A DNA stretch of 64,000 nt. Origin: Terriglobia bacterium (GTDB lineage Bacteria; Acidobacteriota; UBA6911). Numbering within the stretch: position 1 is the stretch's first letter; the number at the start of each line of letters is the position of its first letter. The stretch covers positions 179,473 through 243,472 of the forward strand of contig JAIQGI010000019.1 in NCBI GenBank assembly GCA_020072565.1, read 5' to 3'. The notes beneath the pieces were generated by a model. It was not told the DNA's origin and made no database searches. It was given only the letters and a program-made list of their open reading frames with translations. Positions 28,704 through 38,043 of the stretch are shown here, one piece after another. The position numbers were made by a program, and so were the translations under genes.

Positions 28704-29654
28704 CTATCGGGATCCGGGTGCATCTGCCGTTTTCCGCCTGGCTCGCTCGTCCATCATTTTCAGACCCGCATAGATCGTCCGGTGCACAGGCGTCGGCACG
28801 CCTTGCACCGCACCCAGGCGGACTATCGCGCCGCTCATGGCATCGATTTCCAGACGCTTGCCCTGTTCCAGATCCAGATGCATGGAGGCTTTCTGTCCCG
28901 GGCCCAGTCTCAGGCAGAACTGATATTGCCTCTCGACGATGTCGGCGTCCATCCTGACTCCAAGCGCTTCGCCGGTTGCGTGGACCTCCTCCATGGCAGC
29001 GTGCAGCGTGGCGCGCGCTTCGGCGAGCTGAAGCAGCTCGTACGGCTCGGTTCGGGCGAGCGAGCTCAATCCCGCGATGGAGGCAATGAAAACGAACTTA
29101 TGCCAGAGGGGTGTGAGAACGTCTGCAGTTGCAGAGGCTTCCATGCCGGCGTCTCTGAATTCGGCGACGAGCCGCCGGACGCGCGGCGTCACGCCCCCAC
29201 ACGCTTCGCCGATCGTCATGAGACGAAACTGGCTCCGCTGCTCGATGACTCCGGGTGCGACCGCATTCGAAACGATCTGGACCGGCGCGACCAGCACGTG
29301 CTCCATGCCGATGATGGCGCCGATCTGCTCGTGCGCCTCGACGCCATTCTGAAAGGTCACGACCGCCGTGTCGTCGGCCAAAATCGGCTGAATCGCCCGG
29401 GCAGCCGCTTCGGTGTCATAGGTCTTCACGGTGAACAGGACCCAATCCACGGGGCCTATCGTCCTGGGATCGTCCGTGACCTGCACCGGCCTGATGGATA
29501 GATCGCCATGGACACTCCTGACCGCCAGCCCGTTTTCGCGCATCGCGATCAGATGAGCGCCGCGCGCGATAAAGACCACATCGTGGCCGTTCTTCGCGAG
29601 CAGGGCGCCGTAGTAGCCCCCCAGGCCGCCCGTTGCCATCACCGCGATTCTCAT
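28704..29654 (-). CDS. Ketopantoate reductase family protein
   Basis: 316 residues, the usual length for 2-dehydropantoate 2-reductase. The N-terminus MRIAVMATGGLGGYYGALLA is the NADPH-binding Rossmann loop; TVKTYDTEAAARAI and VVTFQNGVEAHEQI follow. The C-terminal helical domain has the conserved lysine/asparagine region (LTPLWHKFVFIASIAGLSSL). GGAGTGGAGC precedes the start. It could make pantoate for coenzyme A synthesis, though this family has many paralogues with other keto-acid substrates and no pantothenate gene is adjacent. Confidence 0.88.
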   Translation of the reverse strand: MRIAVMATGGLGGYYGALLAKNGHDVVFIARGAHLIAMRENGLAVRSVHGDLSIRPVQVTDDPRTIGPVDWVLFTVKTYDTEAAARAIQPILADDTAVVTFQNGVEAHEQIGAIIGMEHVLVAPVQIVSNAVAPGVIEQRSQFRLMTIGEACGGVTPRVRRLVAEFRDAGMEASATADVLTPLWHKFVFIASIAGLSSLARTEPYELLQLAEARATLHAAMEEVHATGEALGVRMDADIVERQYQFCLRLGPGQKASMHLDLEQGKRLEIDAMSGAIVRLGAVQGVPTPVHRTIYAGLKMMDERARRKTADAPGSR

Positions 29655-29685
29655 GCTCCACTCCTCATGCTCTTGAAAATAGAAA

Positions 29686-29715
29686 GGGCCTCTACCGATC
29701 GCTCGGTACAGGCCC
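29686..29715 (-). terminator. Rho-independent terminator
   Basis: A strong hairpin: GGGCCT pairs with AGGCCC and, after one mismatch, TACCGA pairs with TCGGTA around a 4-base loop. On the minus strand it is followed by a T-rich run (TTTCTATTTTC). It sits just after the small membrane-protein gene and before the ketopantoate reductase gene, so it should end the transcript coming from the LOG-family gene. Confidence 0.75.
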
Positions 29716-29741
29716 TCTTGATGGCATGTTCGTAAGGCTAG

Positions 29742-29858
29742 TTACTGGATCTTGAACGTCTGAATATGAGTTGGCTTCTTAGCATTGCGTTTCGAGCGTA
29801 TCGTAGCCAATATTACAGCGCCACCAACCAATCCACCAAGCACAGCAAGTGCAGCCAT
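29742..29858 (-). CDS. Very small single-pass membrane protein
   Basis: 38 codons from an ATG at 29858 with GAGGAG about 9 bases upstream. The peptide is one hydrophobic helix (ALAVLGGLVGGAVILATI) followed by a basic tail rich in Lys and Arg. The frame continues upstream to 30032 without coding character. It lies between the LOG-family gene and a strong terminator, so it would be the last gene of that transcript. Function unknown. Confidence 0.4.
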   Translation of the reverse strand: MAALAVLGGLVGGAVILATIRSKRNAKKPTHIQTFKIQ

Positions 29859-29952
29859 TGTTTTTTTCTCCTCGATATTTTCTAGGGCTGGTGACAGTCG
29901 GTACCCACCGCCAACCCCGTGCGCATTAAAATACGCCCGCTTGGGTTCCAGT

Positions 29953-30537
29953 TCAATTTCTTTTTTCGCTTTCGATGGGATCGGATCTGCCGAAATCAAG
30001 GGAACTGAGGCGGGCAACAGCCTCGTCCGCACTGTCGACGTAATGAAAGATCTCCAGTTCCTCCGGGGAGATCACGAGATGTCCCGCCACGGATTGGAGC
30101 AAGGACTTCCAGAACCTCCCGACCAGGATGACCGGCTTGTCGGGCATGGTCTTGGTTTGAAGCATATTCCAGATGAGGCTGATCTCGGTCAAGGTCCCCA
30201 TGCCCCCGCGCATCGCGATGAAGCCGCTCGAGTTGGAGGCAAGAATTTCAAGGCGCTCGAAGAAATTGCGCGATCGAATCTCGTGGGTCAGGAAAGGATT
30301 CGGCGCGAGATTTCCGAATATCTCCATGGTAACGCCGATCGCCGTGCCGCCGGCTTCGATCGCGCCGCGGGAGACGGCCTCCATGACGCCGGAGTATCCG
30401 CCGCTCATGACGGCATAGTTGGCGGCAGCGAGCAGCGATCCGAGCCTGAATGCCTCCGCGTATTCGGCGTCTCCTGCCACCGGGTGGCGCCCGCCAAAAA
30501 CCGTAATCTTCTTCACACCGTCGGGCAGACTGAACAC
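29953..30537 (-). CDS. LOG-family (TIGR00730) nucleotide phosphoribohydrolase-like protein
   Basis: About 194 residues from a GTG at 30537 with AAGGAG 7 bases upstream; the frame extends to 30720 but without a sensible N-terminus. Family motifs are present with some divergence: VMSGGYSGVMEAVSRGA for the usual GGGxxGxM loop, and AMRGGMGTLTEI for the PGGxGTxxE catalytic motif, where Arg replaces Pro. Related proteins cleave nucleoside monophosphates to a base and ribose phosphate, as in cytokinin activation; others are misnamed lysine decarboxylases. The same-strand aminotransferase gene ends 82 bases upstream. Confidence 0.82.
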   Translation of the reverse strand: MFSLPDGVKKITVFGGRHPVAGDAEYAEAFRLGSLLAAANYAVMSGGYSGVMEAVSRGAIEAGGTAIGVTMEIFGNLAPNPFLTHEIRSRNFFERLEILASNSSGFIAMRGGMGTLTEISLIWNMLQTKTMPDKPVILVGRFWKSLLQSVAGHLVISPEELEIFHYVDSADEAVARLSSLDFGRSDPIESEKRN

Positions 30538-30584
30538 TCCCTTGCTCCTTTGCCAATGGAATGGCCGCGCGAGCCGCGCGCAAT

Positions 30585-30597
30585 GGGGACAGTCCCC
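30585..30597. repeat. Short perfect palindrome, REP-like
   Basis: GGGGACAGTCCCC is a perfect palindrome around a central A, between the aminotransferase gene and the LOG gene. GGGGACA is also the outer arm of the inverted repeat inside the selD-ahpD junction (50666-50736), so both may belong to one REP-like family. Confidence 0.4.
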
Positions 30598-30619
30598 TTT
30601 GCGCTTCGAAATGCAACGG

Positions 30620-31909
30620 CTACATGCCGGCCATGTACCTGCGGATGGCCGCGAGCGTGCGGTCGACCTCCTCGTGCAGCACGTAGAAATGCGGTGAAAG
30701 CCGGATGCCGCCGCGCACACCCGAGCCGCGCGCGTTCGTTACGATATGCTCCTTCTCGTAGAGCGCGGCGGCAAGTTTCGCCGGATCGGTGCCGCCCGGC
30801 AAGAAGGTGAGGATGGCGGCCGAACGCTCGGGCGCCGGATGAGTCCAGACCTTCGCGCCATTGATCTTCTTGAGCCCTTCGATAAATCTCTGCACCAGCT
30901 CGCGCGATCGAGCCTCAATGACTTTCCGCCCGATCTTGTTCTGAAGTTTGAGCGCTTCGCCGAACGCGATGAAGCCGGCTTCGTCTCGTTGGCCGAGGGC
31001 TTCGAACCGTTTCGATGCACCCACCTCGCCTGCGTAAAGACTGATGATGCTCGGCCAGATGCGGGACTCGGCTTTCCTGTTGATGTAGAGCACGCCGAAC
31101 TCCTTCGGCCCGCACGGCCACTTGTGCGCGCTGCCGGTGAAGAAATCCGGCTGCATGTCGGCCAGGTCGATGTCCAGAACGCCGAAGGATTGCGCGCCAT
31201 CCACGAGCGTCAGCACGCCGCGCTCCCGCGCAGCACGGCAGATCTCCTTCGCCGGGAAAAGATCGCCGACTGAGCCGGTCACGTGCGTGAAGGCCAGAAG
31301 CCTGGTGTTCGGACCGATGCCTTTCCGGAAAGCATCGACGTAATACTCGGGCCCGGGGTGCATGTCGACGAGATCGACAACCCTGGTCGTGAAACCGAAG
31401 CGCTTGGCCTTCTCCTGAAACGCTGTGTTGACGCTTGGATGGTTGTCGGCGAACAGGAGGACCTCGTCTCCCGGTTTCAGATCGATCCCGCTCGACACGA
31501 TGTTGTTGCCTTCGGAGGTGTTGCGCGTGATGACGATCTCCTCCGGTGCGGCATTGAGAAACGCGGCGAGCGTGCGGCGCGTTGCTTCCCGGCCCTCGCC
31601 CCACTTCCGGCGATTCTCGGCGCCGGGATCACGGTCGATGTCGCGGGTTGTGTTGATGAGCGCATCGATGACGGGCGCGGGTGTCGGGCAGAGATTCGCC
31701 GCGCACAGAACGGTCACATCACGGGGCATGAGGAACTGTTGCCGGACGGACGTCCAGAACGACTCGTCCGGGACGGCCGGCACCGGTGGGAGGGGCAACG
31801 GCTTCAGGCTCGCGATGGCAGTTGCCGGAAGTATCGAGGCGGCACTCCCTGCCGCCATGAGCCGGGCAAAATCCCTTCTGCTGAAGCTGACATCATGCTT
31901 ATGTACCAT
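30620..31909 (-). CDS. Tat-exported class V aminotransferase-fold protein
   Basis: 429 residues from an ATG at 31909 with AAGGAGG upstream. A twin-arginine signal (FSRRDFARLMAAGSAASIL) is followed by a fold-type I PLP enzyme of the cysteine desulfurase/isopenicillin-epimerase branch: ITRNTSEGNNIVSSGIDL, LTLVDGAQSFGVLDIDL (PLP Asp) and TGSAHKWPCGPKE with the PLP-binding lysine. No persulfide-forming active-site cysteine stands in the usual C-terminal loop, which argues against a desulfurase. Export of PLP enzymes with bound cofactor by the Tat route is known in related genomes. Directly downstream of a POT transporter, so peptide or amino-acid processing is a reasonable guess. Confidence 0.85.
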   Translation of the reverse strand: MVHKHDVSFSRRDFARLMAAGSAASILPATAIASLKPLPLPPVPAVPDESFWTSVRQQFLMPRDVTVLCAANLCPTPAPVIDALINTTRDIDRDPGAENRRKWGEGREATRRTLAAFLNAAPEEIVITRNTSEGNNIVSSGIDLKPGDEVLLFADNHPSVNTAFQEKAKRFGFTTRVVDLVDMHPGPEYYVDAFRKGIGPNTRLLAFTHVTGSVGDLFPAKEICRAARERGVLTLVDGAQSFGVLDIDLADMQPDFFTGSAHKWPCGPKEFGVLYINRKAESRIWPSIISLYAGEVGASKRFEALGQRDEAGFIAFGEALKLQNKIGRKVIEARSRELVQRFIEGLKKINGAKVWTHPAPERSAAILTFLPGGTDPAKLAAALYEKEHIVTNARGSGVRGGIRLSPHFYVLHEEVDRTLAAIRRYMAGM

Positions 31910-31954
31910 ATTTGCCTCCTTCCTCCGGGCGATGACGAGCCGGTTCCGCACGGG

Positions 31955-33985
31955 CTAGTCTTCGCCGAAGAACTCGATCGCCGAAGCTCGTGTCAGGAGT
32001 GCCAGGCCAAGCAACCAGGAGATTGCGCTGGCCGTCAGGGCCGCGGGAGTGAACCATGCCGCCGATAGCGCCCACAACGTCGGGAATGCTACGATGAAGA
32101 CGCCGCGTGCCCAACTTCTCCTTCTCAACATCTGGAGCCCGACACTTGCCTGCAGGGCAGTCCAGCCGAGCAGACCGCAAGCGATGAAGCATCCCGATAT
32201 CACTTCGCGACGAGAGATGGCGTCGAAGCGATCCAAAGTGTTCCATGCGAGAAGCGCGGCAGCACCGAGCGACCACGCGGCCAATACGAAACTGATGCCC
32301 CCAACCATGGATATGGCAACGGGGGGCCTCGCCTGAGTGGCTGCTGGGGGCTGGGAGGGCTGGCGCAGCTCATCCCTCCTCTGCGCGCGCCGTTGAGGCC
32401 GCTCTAGCCACCGGTTGAATTGCCACAGCGCCGCGGCCGAAACCAGGCCGATGGCCATCAGGATCAGCCACCCGAGCATGTTCTGGGTCTGCTCGAGCTC
32501 GAGCAAACCATTCGGCAGCTTGGTGGCATTCTTCGCCATGATCCGGTTGAAAATGTAGGCGCCGACCGGGCCGCCGACCATGGAACCGAGCGCCAGCGGC
32601 AGGTTGGCATAACCGAGGAACAGCCCCTCCTGCCCTTTGGGTGCGAGCGCGCCGATATACTCGTACATGCGCGCCGAGGTGAACAACTCGCCGAGCGCGA
32701 TCAGGGCGACCGTAAGGATGATGAACACCGACGCGATCGGCAGCCAGTTGGCGACGATCGCGCGAATGCCGCCCGCGGTGTAAAGCGGGCTCAGATTGAT
32801 GATCATGGCCACACTGATGATCAGGGTGCCGACGATCATCGAGCGAATGGGCTTCATCTTGCCGAAGGTGCGCGAGATCAGCAGCTGCAGGCAGACAATC
32901 ACAAAGGGATTGGCTGCGGTGTAGAGATCCATGGCGGGATTCGACTCGACGACCCGTTTGGCATAGAGCGGGATCACGTTGTAGACCTGATTATAGATGA
33001 AGAAGAATCCGGCCATCACCACCAGGAACAGCGAGAACCGGAGACTGCCCAGAACCAGCACCATGTCTGCCAGGATGCGGCCGACCGAGCGCTTGGGCTT
33101 GACCGGTGTTCCGGCAGCAGCTGCCGGCTCGCGGTAGGCAATCAGCACGACAAAGAAGGCGACGGCGGCGGCAACGGCGGCAACGGCAAAGATGTAGGAC
33201 AGCTGGGCCGGATCGATGCCGGCGCGCTCCGCCGCACGCGCGCCGAAAATCCCGTTAATAGCCATGGCTGCTGCGACGACGATCAGCAGGAAGCCAAACG
33301 TCGGTATCCAGACGTTGATCTTCGCCTTGTTCGCCCTGGTCGTCCAGTAGACCAGCGATACCAGGCCGGCCGCCGCCAGGGTGCATATCGCCACCACCAT
33401 CAGCACCGTCTGGGTGCTCGAGCCCGAGCGCACGACGAACGCCGTGCCGCGCCCGAACAGGGAGCCGATATTGATGACCATGTAGAAGATCGCGAAGCCG
33501 AGGGTGGCCCTGGTTCCGGAGGTCTTCTGCACCGTCCCCGAGATGCACGGCTTGACCACCGATCCGCCGATGCCGATCAACAGGATCGCGGCCACGACGG
33601 CTACCACGTCGCGTGTGCTCGCTGTGACCTCTTTGGCGATCGTCGGTGCGAGCTTGCTGCCGCCAAACCAGACCGGATATCCCATCAGGAGATAGCCGAG
33701 CGAAAGCAGCACGAATGCGATCAGGAGAGCGCGGCGGAACCCGATCTGGTCCGCGATCGTGCCCGAGAGGATCGGCAGGAAATAGACCAGCCCCCAAAGC
33801 ACCGTGGAATTGAGGAAAGACGGCCAGGATTCTCCAAATCCCAGCTGCCCCAGGTAGATGACGACGAAGCTCGCCATCGAATAATATGCGGCGCGCTCGA
33901 ACAATTCGGTGACGTTGGCGGTCCAGAACGAGCTTGGGAACGGCTGGACCTGTGCGACGGTCTCGGGTTTGACAGCTTGTGGCAT
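31955..33985 (-). CDS. POT/PTR-type transporter with extended C-terminus
   Basis: 676 residues, major facilitator superfamily. The first helix has ELFERAAYYSMASFVVIYLG, the POT-type E-x-x-E-R motif; SGTIADQIGFRRALL is the loop 2-3 signature. After about 12 to 14 helices and a charged loop (WLERPQRRAQRRDEL, near residue 530), there are four extra hydrophobic segments not present in the paralogue at 27132-28637. The aminotransferase gene begins 45 bases downstream. Likely proton-driven uptake of short peptides; the function of the added C-terminal membrane domain is unknown. Confidence 0.85.
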   Translation of the reverse strand: MPQAVKPETVAQVQPFPSSFWTANVTELFERAAYYSMASFVVIYLGQLGFGESWPSFLNSTVLWGLVYFLPILSGTIADQIGFRRALLIAFVLLSLGYLLMGYPVWFGGSKLAPTIAKEVTASTRDVVAVVAAILLIGIGGSVVKPCISGTVQKTSGTRATLGFAIFYMVINIGSLFGRGTAFVVRSGSSTQTVLMVVAICTLAAAGLVSLVYWTTRANKAKINVWIPTFGFLLIVVAAAMAINGIFGARAAERAGIDPAQLSYIFAVAAVAAAVAFFVVLIAYREPAAAAGTPVKPKRSVGRILADMVLVLGSLRFSLFLVVMAGFFFIYNQVYNVIPLYAKRVVESNPAMDLYTAANPFVIVCLQLLISRTFGKMKPIRSMIVGTLIISVAMIINLSPLYTAGGIRAIVANWLPIASVFIILTVALIALGELFTSARMYEYIGALAPKGQEGLFLGYANLPLALGSMVGGPVGAYIFNRIMAKNATKLPNGLLELEQTQNMLGWLILMAIGLVSAAALWQFNRWLERPQRRAQRRDELRQPSQPPAATQARPPVAISMVGGISFVLAAWSLGAAALLAWNTLDRFDAISRREVISGCFIACGLLGWTALQASVGLQMLRRRSWARGVFIVAFPTLWALSAAWFTPAALTASAISWLLGLALLTRASAIEFFGED

Positions 33986-34163
33986 GAGTTCTCCCCTCGT
34001 AGAGGTGCCGGCCCCTATGCCGGCGGCATCAGATCATGATCCAGCGGATACTGTTTCCGCGAGCGTCGAGCACTCAGAGTAGGTCCAGCGTGGCCTGCGC
34101 CCCCATAACCATATTGACATTCAATTGAAATCGGATCCGTTCGCCGTCTGTCATGCTCGAAAT

Positions 34164-34187
34164 ATGGCCGCCCAGCCCGGCGGCCAT
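34164..34187. other. Strong GC-rich hairpin in a divergent promoter region
   Basis: ATGGCCGCC pairs perfectly with GGCGGCCAT across a 6-base loop. It lies in the roughly 290-base gap between the divergent POT transporter and P-loop protein genes, about 90 bases before the latter. No T-run follows, so it looks more like an operator or leader structure than a terminator. Confidence 0.35.
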
Positions 34188-34276
34188 GCTATAGAAAGCA
34201 CAGTTTGATGTCAACTCGACGGTGGTGTGATATAGATGTCATAAGAGTAATCGTGATCCGGAACCGAAAGGAGACT

Positions 34277-34990
34277 ATGCATAACCATTTCCCGATTCTG
34301 ATTATCACCGGCCGGCCGGCGGCGGGCAAATCCGAGATCATTGATTTCCTCAAAAGCTGCGACCCGATCGTGCGCCTCGAGAAATACCACATTGCCAACT
34401 TTGAGGAGCTCGATGATTTTCGCTATGTCTGGGAAACATTTGAACTCGATGATCTGATGACTCAAATGGGCAGGGAACGTGTCTGGAGCGATGAGAAATA
34501 CTGGTTCAAGGATCCGTACATCTGGGACTTGTACATCAAACGTCTTGCGCTGGACTACAGGAAAAAAACCGTGAAGGATCCCGCCTATCACGACAGGCTG
34601 ACGACGCTCGTGGAGTTTGCACGCGGAGGCGATGATGCCATCCGCCATGCGCTATCATTCCTTTCCGATGAAATGCTCGGCAAGGCGGCGCTATTGTACA
34701 TCCGCGTGACCTACGAGGAGTCGGTGCGCAAGAACCGCCGCCGTGCACGCAAAGGCGAGGAGGATTCGATCCTCTACCACTCGCTGCCCGATGAAAAAAT
34801 GGAGTTTTACTATAAGACCAACGATTGGGACCAGCTCGAGGCCGGCGACCCCAACTTCATCGAGGTGAGAGGATGCAGGATCCCGTATGCCGTCTTTGAG
34901 AACGTGCCGGAAAAGACTCTCGATCCGAAATTAATAGACGTGGAACTCGGGCGCGCAACGGCGAAGCTGTGGAGGATCATAAAGCATTAA
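34277..34990 (+). CDS. P-loop NTPase of unknown function
   Basis: 237 residues from an ATG with AAAGGAG upstream. The N-terminus ILIITGRPAAGKSEIIDFL is a Walker A motif of kinase type. A later region rich in Arg and Lys (ESVRKNRRRARKGEEDSI) resembles a lid, and DEKMEFYYKTNDWDQL follows. The overall size fits a nucleotide or small-molecule kinase. I do not recognise a more specific family. It is divergently transcribed from the POT transporter and convergent with the OPA-type transporter. Confidence 0.75.
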   Translation: MHNHFPILIITGRPAAGKSEIIDFLKSCDPIVRLEKYHIANFEELDDFRYVWETFELDDLMTQMGRERVWSDEKYWFKDPYIWDLYIKRLALDYRKKTVKDPAYHDRLTTLVEFARGGDDAIRHALSFLSDEMLGKAALLYIRVTYEESVRKNRRRARKGEEDSILYHSLPDEKMEFYYKTNDWDQLEAGDPNFIEVRGCRIPYAVFENVPEKTLDPKLIDVELGRATAKLWRIIKH

Positions 34991-35023
34991 AAGCAGGGAC
35001 ATCCCGGTTTTTTATCAGGGCAA

Positions 35024-36436
35024 TCACTGCACGCGCCTGCCCCTGGGCATTACATTCCACAGGCGCGACATCACCAATGCGCCGGCCAGAGCGAATGGAA
35101 TTGGCGCCCAGTGCCATGATTCCCAGCCCCAGTTTACAGTGATGTACCCGACCCCGATGCCAACAAATGCGCCGGCCAGGTATTGCATGCCATCGAACAG
35201 TCCTGCGGCAGTCGCCACTGCTTTCTTGCCACCGAAATCCATCGAAGCAGCGCCGCCGATCATGCCGTGCGCGCCATTTACACAGAATGAGAGAAGAACC
35301 AGAAAGCAGGCAGCAGCAACTGGACCGAACCTGAGGAGATCCGAGAGACCGAAAAGGGCGAGGAAGATCGCCATACCGATAAATCCAAACGTAATTACCG
35401 GAGCTCGCCGCCCTCCGAATCTCCGGTCAGAAGCAATCCCAAACGCGAATCCGCCCAGAATACCGGCCAACGCGATACCCCACGTTGCCACGATGTAAGG
35501 AAGATAGGTCACGAACAGCGTATCATCGGCACCGTGGAAGTCTACAAAGTACTTGGGCCACCACGCATCCACCACGCTCCGGCGCACGAAGCCGATCATC
35601 ATCGATCCCAGCGCGATCATCCACATCACACGTGAAGCGAAGACCTTCCGCAGCACGAACTTGAGGGATGATGGCTTGCTGTCATCATCCTCAATGTCAT
35701 CGCCGGTCTCGAAATCACCCAATCCCGCATCTTTGGGGGAATTTTCCATGAAGTAATAGTTGATGACGATGAGCACGACGACACATGCTCCGGGGATCCA
35801 GAACGTGTACTGCCACTGGAATGCGAGCAGGATGAGAGGCACACCCTGAAATGCCAGCAGCAAACCCATACGGATCAACACGCCGAATATTCCGGCGAAA
35901 GTGCCGCGTTCACGCACGTGGAACCATTGCGCGTTTACCTTGACAATAGAAAGCGCGCCAAAGGACTGGAAATAACCGTTCAGGCCCCAGACGATGGCCA
36001 TGAGGGTGAGAATCATGCCGCCGGACAAACCGAACTTGAACATCGCGGGGGTGGCAACGTGGCGCGCGAGGCCCGTCCCTGCCCAGATTGCCGGGGACAC
36101 CACGGCGAGGCTCGCCATGCCGAAGAGCAGATTCATGAAAGCCACGCCAATGGCGCCGAAGAGAAACCCTCGCTTGCCTCCGATCCGGTCAGCCAGAGGT
36201 CCGTTCAAAACCACAGAAAGTCCATATACCAGCGGCATGATCGTTTCGAAAACACCCAGCTCCGTGTTTTTCCAGCCGAAGAAATCCGCCAGGACCGGCA
36301 CTACCGCAGTGTAGTTGTACCGTGTCATGTAAAAGCATGCGTAGAGAAATCCAAGCGACATCCAGTTGATCACACGTCGCCTGCGGAACTCAGAATCAAG
36401 AACCGGCCTGCCGTCGAGTGCGTATTCCATAGCCAT
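35024..36436 (-). CDS. OPA-family major facilitator (glycerol-3-phosphate transporter-like)
   Basis: 470 residues with about 12 helices. YACFYMTRYNYTAVVPVLADFFGW near residue 31 and GLSVVLNGPLADRIGGKRG near 73 match the organophosphate:phosphate antiporter family (GlpT/UhpT type). INWMSLGFLYACFYMTRYN carries an Arg at about the position that binds the phosphate group in GlpT. Family knowledge predicts exchange of a sugar phosphate or glycerol phosphate for inorganic phosphate. No glycerol or hexose phosphate gene is adjacent, so the substrate remains open. Confidence 0.82.
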   Translation of the reverse strand: MAMEYALDGRPVLDSEFRRRRVINWMSLGFLYACFYMTRYNYTAVVPVLADFFGWKNTELGVFETIMPLVYGLSVVLNGPLADRIGGKRGFLFGAIGVAFMNLLFGMASLAVVSPAIWAGTGLARHVATPAMFKFGLSGGMILTLMAIVWGLNGYFQSFGALSIVKVNAQWFHVRERGTFAGIFGVLIRMGLLLAFQGVPLILLAFQWQYTFWIPGACVVVLIVINYYFMENSPKDAGLGDFETGDDIEDDDSKPSSLKFVLRKVFASRVMWMIALGSMMIGFVRRSVVDAWWPKYFVDFHGADDTLFVTYLPYIVATWGIALAGILGGFAFGIASDRRFGGRRAPVITFGFIGMAIFLALFGLSDLLRFGPVAAACFLVLLSFCVNGAHGMIGGAASMDFGGKKAVATAAGLFDGMQYLAGAFVGIGVGYITVNWGWESWHWAPIPFALAGALVMSRLWNVMPRGRRVQ

Positions 36437-36469
36437 ATGATTGATCCGAAGCCCTGATTGAAGACCCCA

Positions 36470-38023
36470 TCATTGACGTCGCAGATTCGGCGCCAGCAGG
36501 TTTACTTTCTCGAAGGGCAGCTCTTCGAAGCGGGCTTTTGGAAATTCCTTCTTGATCGCCTCCCGGAATTCCTTGACGTTGCCGACCAGAACCATGACCA
36601 GATTGGACGCATCAAAATAGCGCCCCGCCATTTCTTTGATCTGCGCCGGACTTACCGCGAGCACCTTCTGTTGGTAGGTGTCGTTGTAATCCGCAGGCAG
36701 ATTGTACTGGGCTACGGCCAGGATTCGCGAAGCCACCTGCTCGCCGGTTTCGGATTGGATGGGAAACACGCCGGCGATGTAGTCGCGCGCGAAGTCAAGC
36801 TCATTCGGACCGAGCGCACCGGTCGACATTGTGGCGATGAGGTCCACCATCAACTTGGCTGCCTCGACCGTGGCCTCCGTACGCGTGAAGGTGGAAGCGG
36901 AAAAATCACCCGCCTGCAGGTAGCTGTTGAAACTGGAATAGGCGCCGTACGTCAGACCCTTTTTCTGGCGGACTTCTGTCGAAAGACGGGAATTGAATCC
37001 GCCGCCGAATATCCGGTTGGCGACATAGAGCGGCAGGTAATCGGGATTGTTGCGCCGGATGCCGAGGCGGCCGATGCGGATCTGGCTCTGGTTGGCGTCG
37101 GTCTTGTCCACGAACACGATGCGCATGCCCTGAGTCGGCTCGGGAGCCGGAGGGGCGCCCGGTTTGGCGCCGCGCGCGGGCCAAGCGCCTTTGCCGAGGT
37201 ACTTGTCCGCGGCTGCAAATGCTGCTTCGGGTGTGATGTCACCGGCGAAGGCGAGAAGAGCGCCTTCCGGCCCGAAATGTGCCTCCCAGAAACGCACCAG
37301 ATCATCGCGCGCGATCTTCTGGAGCGAGTCCGGCGTGCCGCTGCCGGGCAGGCCATAAGGATGCTGTCCATAAACAATCCGCTCCAGCAGGACCTCCGCA
37401 ATATAGCCCGGGTCGGAGTATTGAACCTGGAGATTGGACAACGCCTGCTGGCGCCGGCGCTCCAACTCATCTTTCTTGAACGCGGGGCGGAGCAGAATGT
37501 CCGAGAGCAGGTCCATGGCCAACCCGAAATCCTTCTTCACGACACTGATGGTCAAATAGGCGCCGTCGTTGTCTGCACTGGCGCTGAGCGCACCACCCAC
37601 GAAATCGATCGCTTCCGCAATCTGCTGAGCCGAGCGTGAGGCAGTACCCTGTGTCAGCAGGTCGGCCGTCGTAGCGGCAACACCGGGCTTGCCGGTGGGG
37701 TCGTTGACCGATCCGGCACCCGTGAGCACGAGCCGCACCGTCACCATCGGCTGTTCGTTGTCGGAAACGACGAACGTCTGCACGCCGTTCTCGAGTGTGC
37801 GCGTGGCTGCTTTGGGAAATGTATAGGGCTTTGCCGGCGCCGCCGCGGGCATTTGCGCAGCCAGCTTCATTCCCGGAGGAACAATGCCCGTGCCTTTCGT
37901 CTGCATGCCGCTCTTGGATGCCGATTCACTCTGGGGCTGCTGTGGTCGAGAACACGCCGCAATCCATAAGGCGCCCAGCAGCAAAATTCCGATCGTTCTT
38001 CGAGAAAAGGAATTATTGTTCAT
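36470..38023 (-). CDS. M16-family peptidase homologue, non-catalytic lipoprotein subunit
   Basis: 517 residues beginning with a lipoprotein signal (LLLGALWIAAC, lipobox cysteine near residue 24). It has the two-lobed insulinase fold: VTVRLVLTGAGSVNDPTGKPG replaces the region where catalytic partners have HxxEH, so zinc ligands are missing. GRYFDASNLVMVLVGNVKEF is typical of the C-terminal lobe. It begins 20 bases after the catalytic M16 gene, with GGGAGGAC upstream, so the two should form the usual heterodimer on the periplasmic face or outer membrane. Confidence 0.88.
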   Translation of the reverse strand: MNNNSFSRRTIGILLLGALWIAACSRPQQPQSESASKSGMQTKGTGIVPPGMKLAAQMPAAAPAKPYTFPKAATRTLENGVQTFVVSDNEQPMVTVRLVLTGAGSVNDPTGKPGVAATTADLLTQGTASRSAQQIAEAIDFVGGALSASADNDGAYLTISVVKKDFGLAMDLLSDILLRPAFKKDELERRRQQALSNLQVQYSDPGYIAEVLLERIVYGQHPYGLPGSGTPDSLQKIARDDLVRFWEAHFGPEGALLAFAGDITPEAAFAAADKYLGKGAWPARGAKPGAPPAPEPTQGMRIVFVDKTDANQSQIRIGRLGIRRNNPDYLPLYVANRIFGGGFNSRLSTEVRQKKGLTYGAYSSFNSYLQAGDFSASTFTRTEATVEAAKLMVDLIATMSTGALGPNELDFARDYIAGVFPIQSETGEQVASRILAVAQYNLPADYNDTYQQKVLAVSPAQIKEMAGRYFDASNLVMVLVGNVKEFREAIKKEFPKARFEELPFEKVNLLAPNLRRQ

Positions 38024-38043
38024 AATAAATAGTCCTCCCGCTC

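Noticed and set aside
32420..34039. Plus-strand frame of 539 codons
   Set aside because: Antisense to a POT transporter with helices and motifs; its composition is charged and repetitive, as expected of a shadow.
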